A stretch of DNA of 64,000 nucleotides, from positions 496,001 through 560,000 of the forward strand of contig VTFK01000150.1 in the NCBI GenBank assembly GCA_009617715.1, in the 5' to 3' direction. Shown here in pieces: positions 36,671 to 49,899 of this stretch (within the stretch, counting starts at the first letter, position 1; the number at the start of each line of letters is the position of its first letter). The translations under genes were made by a program, and so were the position numbers. This DNA is from Plectrocnemia conspersa (taxonomy: Eukaryota; Arthropoda; Insecta; Trichoptera; Polycentropodidae). The notes under the pieces were generated by a model. That model did no database searches, was not told the DNA's origin, and saw only the letters and a list, made by a program, of their open reading frames with translations.

Positions 36671-39600
36671 TTAATTTGATGTTTCTATCGGAACTTCTTT
36701 CGGTTGTCCTATGAGATCCAATGGCAACTTGCATTCATTGGGAATTTTCTTTTTAATTATAAAAGGACCTTCTCCATATAAAACAACTGAAAAATAAAAA
36801 ATATATTATAAAGCCATTAGATATATCAAATGATTTCATTTTTAGTAATCTTGCTGTGAAAAATTCGTTGGATCTGAGAATTTTGAAAATTAAATTTAAT
36901 AGTTTTTGTTAAAGATATTAATTAACAGAAATTAAAAGCATAGGTAGCATACGTAAACAACTACTGACTGAACGATTAAAATCCATCGTAACCACTGACT
37001 ATTTACTATAGACCACTGAAAATCTCAAACAACCACAAATTTCTATCACACTAATCTATCAAGGAAATGAAAAATTTACTTTAGAATAAAAAAAAGCAGA
37101 TTTCTTTGTTAAATATTTAGCTACTGTCTTTCTTTCTTAAAGAGAAAAAAATATGACATTTTAAAAACATCCTATTAAATAAATGCTGTGTTGCAGTGGG
37201 AACGCTTGTTACCGAGCTTTCCCACTGCAACGGCGCTGACTACAATTTTATTGCTTTTGATGTGAATGTTTGACTTCTGAGAAGTGATGATTGTTTTTTG
37301 CGCTCTCCTTTTGGTCAAAATTCGGTTTAGATTGATTTTAATTTGTTGTAAGTCGTAATATTGTTATAAAAAGTATTAATATGTAGAGTTACAGCAAATG
37401 AACCGAGATGAGACATCACCGAAATATCCGAGAGTTCAACCCGATCTTCGAAATATAAGTATATACAATATTGCAAATTGTAATTATAAATTTAAACTTG
37501 TATACTGTCAATTTGTGCACAAAACTCCAGTTGAGGATCCAAACTGTCAATAGGAAATAAACTGTTACTGTACTTAGGTATTATATCTTTATCGTTAATA
37601 TATAATAGCATAATTATATCTTAAAATTTCAAGCAAATACATTAAGAATTAATGTATTTGATTGAAATTTTTAACCTATGATTCATTACAAATGATATGC
37701 TTCATCAAGATCTTATAGTGATGCCGGTGAAAGGGAATATAAAAAACATCAGCAAGATATACCTCGACAGATTGATGTTACATATAAATAAAGTCGCTAG
37801 GGAGTTGTCCTCTAGAGACAGACAAAGACAGAGTAATAACTAAATAACTATCTTATAATTTAATCCAACAATAGCTAAAAATATTGTGTAATACACGTAC
37901 CTCTCATTCCATTTTTTAACGTTATTGTATTCGTCCTTACTAATAATTCCAAAGCATTTTCTTCTTCCACCTTTAAAACGTACAAAGACGTGTTTTTTGG
38001 ATATATATCCAAAATTATATTAGAACCCAAATACTTTAAACCGTCGATCTTCAGACGGTTCGACTGAGGTAATACTTGCGGCTTGACAATTTCCAATCTA
38101 TCTAAATATATACTAATTCCGGCGTATCCAAACATTATCGTCTGAAGAAAGCCTCCCATTCCTGTCAAAAAATTGACTGAACCGACCCTCGGTTTTTTAT
38201 ATTCGGTCCATATCTTCAATAAAAATTCAATATAAGACATATAAAAACATTAACATAACATTTATATCAACCTTGAACGGTTCTCGAACATGTCCTTGGT
38301 ACGTTTTATTAAAAAAATGTGCAGCTAATTGAGAATTATCGATTCGAAGATGGTTCACGGAATGCATGCTCCATGTCATCGCCGGACCGCTTTCCCGAGT
38401 TACGCTTTCATAATAAGTCAAATCGTTTGCTCTCGTCGATCTGTAATATTGAAACAATTAAGTAATGTAAATCATGGTATAACTAAATTATCATACGATA
38501 CCTATTCATAGAATATTGCAATGGAAATCCTAATAATGTAACATCGGCCTGTTTGATCTGTTCAGGTCTTTGATAGCCGTCAAATTGAGGATGGTAATCT
38601 AAGACAGGATCATAAGGGAGAGCTAAATGCATCGCAACTTCGACCCATTCTCTTCTCTTTTGTAATGTAAAGTTCTTACATAAGCATCTAGCATACCTTA
38701 TAATACAATACATTTGCTAGAATATATATTTATTTTGTGACCAAAATCAACACTTTATATGCAAAAAAACTTACTCTCCCAAATATAAAGAATATCCAGC
38801 TACAACGTTTGTGAAAATTGAGTTAGTAACATTGCTGTGATCTTCATCTGGCCCCATTACATCTGAAAGGTGTAAAATTATTTTTATACATACATAAAAG
38901 TTTAATTTTTTGTATGTATCTGAATATGAATTCGAATTTAATGGACTATGTCTGTATGTATATTTAGTTCAAGAAAGTTATTCTTGTTATATTTACATAC
39001 ATACATACATAGATTGGAAGGCAGTACTTCAAAAATATAACCTTAATCAATTCAAGTACTCAACTGTGCCATTGTTTTTTAATAATTATAGATTAAATAT
39101 GTAAAATATTATACCTTTTTATTAAAAGGTAATAGTAAACTACAATTTACCTACTTTTAATATCGTACATTTTTGTCGTTTCATTGAACACAGCCCTCGA
39201 TTGCCAAAAGTCTGCTATTCTAAATATTAAATCGCATCCACCTTTCTAAAAATGTATATAAAACATAGAAATACAAATTAAAATCTAGCAACAAATACAC
39301 ATAAAATAAAATAAATGGATACCTTCAACCAATTAACACTGCCATTGACAGCAATGTATTGTCTAACTGCAAACGCTATACACCCCGTAATGTGATGTTC
39401 ATAATCAGCCACTTCGGGACAGCAAGGCTGTGTCACTTCACGTCCCGTGAAAGCACTCTCCCATGGATATCTACAAATAATGGGTCACAAATCAATGGCG
39501 ATTGACGTTTTATTTAAATTTAGGCAATAAATCTCACACCTGACGCCTTTGTGATGCGTCTCCTTGGCAAGATCGGCAGCCACGTTTATCATTTGCAATC

Positions 39601-42600
39601 TGTAGTTCAACAGGCTCTCGGCATACCATGGTTTGAGAAGCAGTATCGCTGGAAACATCCAAAACTCTGTATCCCAAAAGTTATGACCTGTAAAAATTGA
39701 TATTTATTAGTATTATTTTGATATATTTATTAATTAACAATATAATACCTTCGTAGTCATTCAATAGACCGCCTCTGGATAGTCCCCCAGGACTCAATCC
39801 ATAATAGAGTCCTTGTATTTGGTTGGTATTTGTCGATGGCAAAGAACTTAACATGTAATACCAGATTCCGTTCACAATTTTTTCCTACAATTATAAAATT
39901 ATTTATGATTAGTTTCTTAGTAATGTATTTTATCGTGTGCTTATGTGATATGATTATGAAGAAGACAAGGAAAATTCATTAAAATATTACTTGAAATAAA
40001 AATTATCAAGTCAAGGTGAATAATTGTAGTAAAATTTCATTTAATATTTTTGTAACAACAGCAAAATTGTTAATACAAATATAATTTTGATAAAAATGTA
40101 AATTTTATCATTTATTTATTTTAACATCATATTATAATAAAAAGGGTAAAAAATAACTATACTAATATAAATATTACAAAATGAAAATTATTCTGATTTA
40201 TTTAGGACATGCTTAGCAAAACATATGTTATGGCCAAGGTGCTTAGATGAACCCAAGCAGGATTATTCTGCTCTTTATTATACTGCTAGCGTCCGTGATG
40301 TGCAGACGCCGAGTTAAGCCTATTTGTTGTAAAACAATATGAATATTACTATTCGTTATCCCTTATAATGAATATTAATGTAAATATTTTAAGGAATATA
40401 GTTTATTTGTGAATACTGAATGATAGTGAGTTAGATGTTTTCTTACTGAAAAGAGCAATGAAAATAATATGACGTTGAAATTCACTACACCTATTAGAGT
40501 GATAAAAATAAGATAATTAATATTCTTCTAAATCAATTTAATGGTATATTTATAATTGCAATAAGATCAAAAATTGAAAATAAATTGTTTATCGTAAAAT
40601 TTTATAAAAATATTTTTTTTTATTATTATAAAGCTTATTAATTCTAAATATATTTTTTTTTTTTTGATATTAAAGATAAAAGTGTGGCGGCTGAAATGTT
40701 TACCACAAACAATAACCGAATCCCAATGGCTCTGATCATTCCCAGACCTTTCGCCAGAAAAGAACAAGTCAAAACGAGCGGTTCGAATAGCATGCTGGCA
40801 GTTATGCATTTGAGGACAAACGTAAAAACCATACAGAGGGCCGACTTTCCAGAATGCCATAGAAGTATGTTTCATGGAGAGAACCTGCGCTCCTAGAGCG
40901 TTCTCAGAAACCACATTTTCGCAGAAGGCCTGCCACCGGGGCTCCGCCCATAATTATGCTGTTTTAAGACCATTGGTTTTTGAAATTTCATATAACAGCA
41001 ATATTTTTTGAATCGAATGTTTACAGAGGATAATAAGTGGTTAATTTGGGATGCACCGCAGAAAGGATTGCATTAAAAAATATTAACGTAAGTCTTCATG
41101 CTAAGTTATCTAACATTATCATTTGAAAAATTAATGTTTTCTCTGTTAAATGTGCCATTTTATTATTGTTATTTATTCTGTATCGTAAGAAATGTGTTAC
41201 TCATGTGGAAATTTATTCATTTTATAAACGTAGTATGAAAACATTGTAAAGAATTGTTTATCGTCTATCACGTTCTTTTCGGAAATGGAATTATGTTACT
41301 GGCATTTCCTTGCTTTAAACAGGAGGGAATACATTTGCTACATTGGAAAACATCCGGAGCACAATTGATGAGGGAGACAAACGACAAAATGAGATGGAAA
41401 AATTATTCAATATTAGAAATTCATATACATATTCCACGAATCTCTTTCAAGTAAATTCAAGTTGTGCAAAAGAAGGTGTATAGGAACTTTTATAATTTAT
41501 AATAAAATAATATATATTATTTACCAATTCCAAGTTGCCACCAATCTGAATCCTGCCCGTTTCGTAAATGTCTCTCCATTCGTCCTTATGCTTGTCGAAC
41601 AGATCGTCTTCCGTTTCCTGTAAAACTATTTCCAACGTGAATGAAACCACGCAATCTGCATAACACAATCTTCCACGAATTACCACCAATCATCTCTTTA
41701 AGGGCGACGTCCTTCTTCGAATCGACGGTCATAACGAAGGTATGCAACATTCTTCCTCGTCTTGGCACCACCAAGTGAGAAGGCGCATGAGTCCAATAAG
41801 CGCACACCTGAGACGGCTCATCCTGGTACTTAGGATCTTCCAGTTTCAAAGTCAATCCGCAAGTACTCCAAATCAATCTATTTTCAATCTTGGATAGCTG
41901 TGGACTTTCGAATTTTATATCTTGACTATCAAGTCCAGGTAGGAAGCTCAATTCCACATACTTAGCGCTGTGATCTCTGTAAACATCTAAACATATACAT
42001 TAGGTATTGTTACATTTTAATAGATTTATAGAATTTAATCGGAAAAATTGAGTCACTGATATCACTTATGCAACGTAAGGCGAAATTAACATTGAACTGA
42101 TTGATGATTTCAAAGATCCGCAGCAAAGTCTAATACTTTTCAACTGCTTCAATGTATTTCCTGATACAAAAAAAGTTAAAATGCAATAAACGTTATGTAA
42201 TATAGTTTGTAAATACAAATTATTTCTATCGATGCAAAAAACACAGTAATAGCCGTGTTTATCAAATTTAATTGATATTTATGTATTTTTTATGTAATTT
42301 TGTTCCTTGTTTATAAATAAAATATTATTAAATCTATTTTTTCAGTCATCGAATAAACCAGTTTATAATTTGTTTCAATGTGTTTGATAATGCTGATTCT
42401 AGATTTTAATTATTTCAATATTGTGTAATTTTAAATATCATCTATTTCATTTAAAATAAACACTTTATTTATAAAAAAGTATTTTGTTTAACATATTTTA
42501 TGATTAACTATAAGAGTGTTTTATCTACATATTTATTTTATTTAAAAAAATCCATTTATAGATACTAATCCCTATGAATCTCCGACAGCATTGTCTATCA

Positions 42601-43566
42601 ATCGTAACGACTAGCAGAATTTTGATTAATTGCGCTTTTAACAGTTTTTTGCGACAAGTCCTTTCTCGCAGTTAATGCGTATTTGCTACATACACTTATT
42701 TTTTAAATAAAGTAAATATGTAGATAAAATAGATGATCTATTTCATTTAAACATAAGCACTAGTCTATGAAAAAGTATTTTATGTTATATTTTTATGATT
42801 AACTATAAGAGAGTGTTATATCATACATATTTAAAGTAAAGATTGATTATAAAAACGCAATAAAAATACTAAGCTATCAACTTAGATACACCTACACAAG
42901 TGTATATTTTAATATATTGATTAACATCTGACTTGCCTGCTTTGTGTTTCGCCGTAATTGATATCTGATTGACAATGGCCCTCGTGTAATATCTATGAGC
43001 ATAAATCCTCTGATCTACCATCGACCATTCTCTCTCTACATGCACGAAGAAAGTTGCCAAATTAGTATCCAAAGTATAAGTGGGTCTCAGCGGAGAATTT
43101 CCCAATGTAGAATTCAATCTCACATTACACCACGCAGGCACTCTTGCCCTGTGACTTAATCCTTTTTCGCCATTGTAGAGTCCGTTCATATACACAGTAT
43201 CGCTGAATATATCCGTTGCAATGTGCCCGTTTCCAATCGAAGGCATGAACCTCGAGTCTTTGGGCAACCTACAATAATTATAATAAGGTTATCGCTGTCG
43301 TTAGAGTTGAACGCCTTCCAGTTATTAGCTAATTATCTAAGGTCATGGAATGTAGGTCTTCGAATGGTGCGTCATACTCACTTCTCTGTGGTGAACTCGT
43401 AAGGATCAGGGCTCATATCTATGGCAATCAACGGTACGATGTCTCTCCTGACTCTGGCTGCTCCCACATTCCTGTGAATCACTAATGACACCAATATACC
43501 CAAACAAACTAGTCCTCCAGCGCAAAAGATCCTCCATGGAGTCAGACCGCATCTCGAACGAGTCAT
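36671..43566 (-). CDS. PGGHG: protein-glucosylgalactosylhydroxylysine glucosidase (GH65), 13 exons
   Basis: Removes glucose from glucosyl-galactosyl-hydroxylysine of collagen-type proteins. The exons, 5' to 3', are 43382-43566, 42937-43268, 41684-41986, 41525-41625, 39749-39884, 39540-39687, 39323-39470, 39155-39245, 38775-38862, 38502-38696, 38272-38440, 37901-38213, 36671-36786. Phases close to a 774-residue protein; human PGGHG has 737. Residues 13-30 are a hydrophobic anchor. LPSIGNGH-type, GLYNGEKG and QRIYAHR motifs mark the N-terminal GH65 domain. FWDTEFWMFP (D358) and MGPDEDHS (E488) correspond, by constant offset, to human catalytic D301 and E430. E629 or E636 likely corresponds to E574. 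VNFLTGMGGFLQ at about 645 is the conserved Gly-rich loop. Seven N-X-S/T sequons suggest a luminal or extracellular site. The donor of intron 2 is GC. Confidence 0.95.
37190..37385 (-). repeat. foldback-repeat family, copy 3 with TIR-like end
   Basis: Reverse-orientation copy in the last intron of the glucosidase gene. It ends in a small inverted repeat: GTTGCAGTGGGAACGC at 37190 and GCTTTCCCACTGCAAC at 37216. Then follow the shared AATTTTATTGCTTTTGA and GACTTCTGAGAAG blocks and an AATTCGGTTTAGAT block. This copy shows best how the family ends. Confidence 0.75.
40668..40960 (-). pseudogene. probable poly(A)-tailed retrocopy fragment
   Basis: A GC-richer island in intron 4 of the glucosidase gene. 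Read on the - strand it starts near 40960, encodes AEPRWQAFCENVVSEN and HTSMAFWKVGPLYGF, and after a frame change a strongly hydrophobic stretch (TASMLFEPLVLTCSFLAKGL, then RLLFVVNISAATLL). It runs straight into a run of 13 A (- strand) at about 40655-40667. A 5'-truncated body with an A tail and no introns is the hallmark of LINE-mediated retroposition. The parent looks like a membrane protein that I cannot name. Confidence 0.5.
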
Positions 43567-43790
43567 GTTGCCTCACTGATCATTTCAGAATTATCACAAA
43601 ATAGGACGTAATTTTTGGGTTTGCGTTTAATTAATAAATTAATAAGTTTTTAATTTATATACAAAAAAGTAGTGAGCCACAAGAGCTATACAAAGGAAGA
43701 TCTGCACAGACGTAGAGCAAAATAACCGACTGACAAAGCGACACACAAAACACAGTCAATTGATTAGAACGAATCTCCAGAGGGGACTAA
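43567..43790 (-). promoter_or_regulatory. 5' UTR and likely promoter of the glucosidase gene
   Basis: Upstream of the ATG, on the - strand, lies an arthropod initiator match TCAGT at 43729-43733 in a mixed-composition patch, about 165 bases before the start codon. The start context is GAGGCAACATG, a reasonable Kozak match (A at -3). No TATA box is placed well by eye. Confidence 0.35.
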
Positions 43791-44081
43791 ACTACATATT
43801 TTTAATTATAATTTAATTGCTCGAATTAAAAATAATTTAATTTATTTTTATAGTATAATAATATCTTTGTCCCATATGTTTTAATTAAATACAAAAAGTT
43901 TAATTTCTATTCAATTATTATGTAATTTATTTATATCAATCAAAAAATATCTATTGTATATAAAATAATAAATTGCGAAATATTTTTTTACAAAAATAGA
44001 TTTAGGCCACTATGACAAAATCAAGTTATAATTGTCGATTAGAGTGTCGTACTCATTTATTAGTTTTAATTTGGTCGTCGT

Positions 44082-44108
44082 GAGAGAGAGAGAGAGAGAG
44101 AGAGAGAG
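44082..44108. repeat. (GA)n microsatellite
   Basis: Uninterrupted GA dinucleotides over about 27 bases. It lies upstream of the glucosidase gene, where GAGA-factor sites could occur, but no function is shown. Confidence 0.95.
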
Positions 44109-47029
44109 TCACACATACTCTCACGTAAAAGATAGTATAATACATAATTATCACATTTTAAAGGTGATTGAAATTATTAACTTATTATTGAATTATTTTT
44201 ATATAGATAGATAAGATTGTTGTATTGTTTTTTTTAATGTACTATACAATTTTGGAATTTTATATTTTTACTTATCAGTAATGTGTATTTTCTTAATTTA
44301 TATTTTATAATAGTACTTTTTATTACATCGCTTATCGTTCAAAAATTAAGCAATATAATCTGTATATGATTTTCATTGGTATGTAATTTTAGATTCTCAA
44401 TTTATTTACTTTAATATTGTTTTACATTTATTTTTTACTTTATATTATAAATAAATTTACTGGAATTGAAGACCTTATTTGAGGAACAAACATTGTCACA
44501 AAAATTTTTTTTACAGGAAGGAATAAAAATTTTATTTTTTGATTAAAAAGAAATACTGTATTTAATAAGTTTTAAATATAAACTATTAAAGCAAATTAAA
44601 TAAATTTATATTAAAAATAAAATAATACATAAAAACCAACTTGGAAATGTGTCGTTTTTACGGTATTTTTTTACATTAACTGTTTTTCCGATAAAACTTT
44701 ATTTTTTATACATTAAAATATATTAAAATATAATAAAATGTATTTGATACATTAAAAATATATTAGAATTAGTTTTTGTAATTAGATAATTATTTACAGT
44801 GATTCAGATATCAAATTTATCGCTTAATGGTTGTTTTTTTTATTAATTGTTAATTTCTTTAATACGAGTGATTTGTAAAACGTTTCCAGAACGCATCATT
44901 CTCGTAAACTGAGGTTTCCCTGTACACATGAAGAGAAAAATAATTGACAATAATAAAACAAGAAATAAGTAATGTGTGAAATACAATTTGTTCGAAAAAT
45001 ATAGAATCTAAATTAGGACCTTTATTTTATGAACCAATTTGATAAATAAATATATAAGTGTTTCTAAAGTTACTATATATTAGGGTCAGCTTTTAAAAAC
45101 CAGTTTTTTCGGAAACATTTATAAAATTTGAAAACAGGTTTTAATTTTTTAAAAACGTGATTATCCTGAAAAATAATTACATTTATCAAACAAGGCAAGA
45201 TACAAGAAAGAACTAAAATATTTTGACTTAATAAGGAAGAGCACTACCTCCGTATTTACTATAGTAGTAAACAATATAAATGTAGCTAAAATGATTGACC
45301 ATAAAGTGCGATATACTATTATACTAAAAATATTTATTTTAATTATATATTTTTAATATTTTACACCTATTTAACTATATCAAATGTTTTCATCTAACAT
45401 GACTCAATATTTAGCCTTTGTATTGTTTTACTGCAAAAAATATTTTTCGCATATTCTAAACAGTTAATCTGATCTTCAGATTCAACTCTTTCAACACTGA
45501 CACTATCCTGATAATGTTGTTTTTTTCCATAATTTCTGAAGTAGTGTGTTCGCCGTAGCGAGACGAAAGACACGGATCAGCGTCCACGAGACCTGTTCGT
45601 TATTCGCGCTAAGTTAATTAAAATTATCGTACAACTCCCCGTGGTTATGATAAATAATAAGTTCATAAATAAATCATACAGACCGCAAGTTAAATATAGT
45701 TCATCGTTTGCTCTGTTAGTCGTGTTTTTTTCACTCTCCCCTCGCGCATATTCATTACCCGCATCGCCGTTTCGATTTTTTATTTTAAATTAACGTTAAA
45801 CAATCATTAAACGATTTCATGTTCACGATTTAAACTTTAACGACGCTTTCAACTACGTGAAATTCAATTTTCAGAGAGCTTTTTTAATAATATAAAGGTG
45901 CACAGTTGTATTATATTAACCGCCGGACGCGTGCCTTATAATATAAATAATTTAATCCTATCTGAAGCGTGATTTTATAATAAATATTAATGGATAACAT
46001 GTAAAAAAAATACAATTTTGGTTGATTGTACAAAATTATAAATAATCTTTTCTTTTGGTAACAAGAAAAAAAATTAATAATTGTATTTCCTCATCAAATC
46101 TCAGTTAGGTATCCGAAAACATTTTCGTATTTAATCGTGAGATCTTGCTGAGCAATTAAGTTTAATTTGCCGTCTTATCACAATGATCTTAAACCAGTGA
46201 TACAAAACAATGTACTATAAAATTACGTTAGTTCAAATACAAAAACGAGCTCAAATTTTTGCGTCAGTGTCAACGTACGATGACTAATTATAAAAAAAAC
46301 TTAAATTATTTATCTCAATTCACTCATTTTTAATGAGAAAATCAGAAGTTTTCCTTAAGAATTAAAATCAACTGTTATTCTAAAAAATATATTTTAACAA
46401 ATAACTAATGAGAACACTTATATAAATATATATATACTGTGAGAGTATCATCAAATACAATTAGCAATTCGATTCAATAAAAATATTATAATATATTTTA
46501 TAATTAGTTTTAATATTGACTAAGTATTTATTAATTTAATATTTTTTGGTTATATATCATTACTATGTATATACACATGTAAAAATAATGAAACGATTTA
46601 CAATATATTAAAAGCATACCTATCTACTTATATATCATAGTTGACAGTCTGATCTTACAAAACACAGAAATATTATTTTCGCGTCATAATAAATCAAACG
46701 GATTTAAAACAATCTTATCCATTAAGTAAAACAATCTTTTCAAGTTAGTATACTTATTTTTTTAAATAGTTGTGTAAAAAAATTGTTAAGACCAAATAGA
46801 AAATAATTTCCGGACAAGTCTATTCGTCACGCTTACATACCTTACGAACGGAGATCAGATAAATGCGTATTTCAAATAGATCATGTTAAAGTGGCAAAAT
46901 CAGTGAAATGAAATTAAAACTGCCTAATGAAAGATCAGTCTAAGCAGCAGTTATTAAAATTGTGACTGTTACGCTTAAAAAATCTTATAACAAATATGTT
47001 TCCGCCTGTAGTGTTCTGTATGGATCAAC

Positions 47030-47085
47030 GATGAGAAAAGACGGTACGGAGTCACTGCTGTGACTCCATAGCGTCTTTTCTCATC
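47030..47085. repeat. 56-bp near-perfect hairpin
   Basis: The arms GATGAGAAAAGACG...GGAGTCAC and GTGACTCC...CGTCTTTTCTCATC pair over 26 positions with two mismatches around a 4-nt loop (TGCT). The loop is too small for a typical microRNA precursor. It is followed by a T-run and a C-run (47104-47112). Possibly a small MITE core or a transcript with a strong stem. Confidence 0.8.
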
Positions 47086-49733
47086 TTTTTTACTTCTCAC
47101 CGCGCCCCCCCCCCTGTGACTTTTTATAATGTCGTGAATCGCAGATGAGGATGTTTGCGAGCCAATTGCATCGCTTCTTAAACACAAAAAATACTGGTAC
47201 AGATATGATTACTCTATATATGAAGGGTAGAATAACAATAGTATTATACGCAGGATAGTCTAGCGCGCATCCTTTCCTAACAAAGATTACTTGTTTCACG
47301 GTACTTAGGATTGATTATCGTCTCGGGACTTGTTATGAAAATACTTGTGTAGTCCGGCATTCGAGATTTTCATTTGTTCAAAATGTCGTTAAAATAACCC
47401 CCACAAATATAAGTATACGTAATAAATATAAAAGTTATATTTTTAAGTTGCTTTCTATTTAAAAAGTTTAGTATTTTTTACAAGTATCAATGGCAATCCC
47501 ATGGATAAGTATATTCAATTATATACAGTTTATTTGAAGTTTTTCCTTTACTAGAACGCATTGAGTCCCGGCTCAATTTAATATAGCCTTAAGTGGATAT
47601 CAGGAACAGCTAAGATACGAAAATGGGAAGACGTACGAGATAAGACAAAACTGTTACTCCCATAAGATTTAAGTGTATATCACGGCCTTCTATGTCGACA
47701 TGAACATTATAAAATGCTAATAAAAGGGAAAATCGTTCAACAGAATATATACTGTCTAGAAAATTTTTAAAATAACAAACTTATTATTTAAAATATAGTT
47801 TAATTTTATCATATAGACCTATAAGTATAATTCGTATCAATCAATTATTAACTATAACGTATAAGATTAGGAAAATGTATGTTCCATACATGTATATATT
47901 AATGTTCTACTGTACAAACGAATTAAAAAGTACGCTAGGTTTTTTCCATTTAAATTTTCCTTTGACAAAGGTCTTAAGTTACATTCTTATTTTGTTGTTG
48001 ACATACAAGTTTAATTAAATAATTATATTAACTAATTTAATAGTGATTGAATTTCAGAAGTCCATATCATACAACATTTGTGGAAAGATTTTTTCCAGCA
48101 ACCTTTAATTGTTGACTATTTTATTTCAGCCCACGAATTCCACGTACATATTTTACTTTCCCTTAAAAGAAGCTATCGTTGTTTGATCAAGTGTGGTATT
48201 GAAAGGTAGAAACACAACATTATTTTTCAGATATAAATTCTGCAGGGGTTTCGAATGTATTTGAGTATAGCTAATATAGATAATTGTTTACACACTAAAT
48301 AAATTTAATCAAAACATAATCAAAATAAAATAAAATAATATAATAATTTTTTCATACTTTTACAACTAGTAAGTATATTTTTATCTAAAATTACTCCAAT
48401 TCCGCTATTTTGTAATTTGTGCAACATCATTTTATCTTATTTTGTAAGCATATAAAATATTATTGCACAATAATTGAAGTGGAGAAATATAATACTATTG
48501 TAGATTATTTTTTTGTGTATATAATTAACATACTTCTCATCCTAGATAAAATATCTATTTTTCTACAATTTTTTATATATGTAATTACAATGTTCCTCAA
48601 AATTTATTTTTTATCTACAACTACCACTAAATATTTTATATTGTCAAAAATTCCTATAATAGAGTTATATATATATATATATCCATTTTTATATTATTAT
48701 CTAACATATCTTTATAATTTTTAAACATACATTTAGTTCTAATCTCATTTAGTTTAAGTATATTATTTTTTAACCATATTTTTGTTATACTTAATTCATT
48801 ATTTAAGTTATCTACAACTTCTTTAACATTATTGCCAATGTAATAAATTAAACGAAAACTGCTCCTGGTTCATAAATAATAAATTATTCCTACTACAATA
48901 TTTCTTCGGCGATATAGGATTTTCTGTTTGATAAATTGGCTTTAGCTTAAATTTGCAATACATAGGTAGAAATGCAAAATTAACTTTTTACTTTGTACGA
49001 AAGTCGAGTACTACTCCCTAACAGATAAAAATATCAGGATTTAAAGATGTGGAATACATACATATGTGCAGATGTAACACATAAGAATACACATACATAA
49101 AAAACACTTATTGACATATATGTACATATGCTTCGAACTCAGTGAATGCAGATGTGTTGAAAGTTAATTTTATAAAAAATTGTGCTGTTAACTAAAACAT
49201 ATTTAACATTTACGCAAATAGATTAGATCTGCAGTGGCGTTTTAACGGAAAGTTCTGAATAATAATTCTATAACTTAGCAATGAACGATGCCTCTTCTTT
49301 CATGACAAAAAAAATGACAAAGAACTGAATTTTTATCTTGCGGAAAAATATAATATTTTAATTCTGATAATCAAACTTTGGGCTATTAAATATTAGATTT
49401 ATTCGTAGTGAAGGTTGCAAGGACATGTTTTCATGAAAATTAAATGAAAATTATGTTATAAAAAAATAAAACACAAAATATATTATAAAAATATTAATAT
49501 AAAAATATAATCACAAAAATGGTAATATTGCCCAATTTTAATTGTTGTGTAACAGTATTAGATATGTTTAATAAATTAGATAAAATGATGGTGCAAAAAT
49601 TATAAAAGAGCTATATTAGCTAAATAAATTAATAAAATTTTCGGGTTTCTTACCCTGAGGGGTGTGACTTTGCAGCCAGTAAGACGCGGTTGGAAACTAG
49701 ATAAAAATTTATTCGATTATATTACATATTGCG

Positions 49734-49874
49734 ATGGACTATGATGGGCAAGATCGTTTTTCTCCGAGCGGTGGCGGAGAAGCTGGCGCAGGGATGATGT
49801 CCGTGGAAAATCTTCAGAATTCTGCTTGGTGTGGCAGCGACAATATAGCAGAGATTGATTTTTCAAAGAAATAA
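49734..49874 (+). CDS. candidate 46-codon ORF or first coding exon
   Basis: ATG GAC TAT GAT opens a frame in an island clearly GC-richer than its AT-rich surroundings. It encodes MDYDGQDRFSPSGGGEAGAG, then MMSVENLQNSAWCGSDN, and stops after FSKK. The first 30 codons use GC-ending codons and look like a low-complexity start of a regulatory protein. The 3' part abuts a dispersed repeat (from 49900). It could be a true small gene, a first exon with an unseen donor, or part of a mobile element. No homologue recognised. Confidence 0.3.
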   Translation: MDYDGQDRFSPSGGGEAGAGMMSVENLQNSAWCGSDNIAEIDFSKK

Positions 49875-49899
49875 CAAAGAAATATTCAGATTCATAACA

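Larger units (their letters stand above)
43800..49733. other. AT-rich intergenic stretch
   Basis: No gene recognised. It holds a GA microsatellite (44082), a hairpin (47030), and a GC-richer patch at 45545-45800 that looks like a promoter or untranslated first exon (CG-rich, no long frame, followed by AT-rich DNA). Open frames here are AT-driven Ile/Tyr/Phe-rich strings. Confidence 0.5.
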
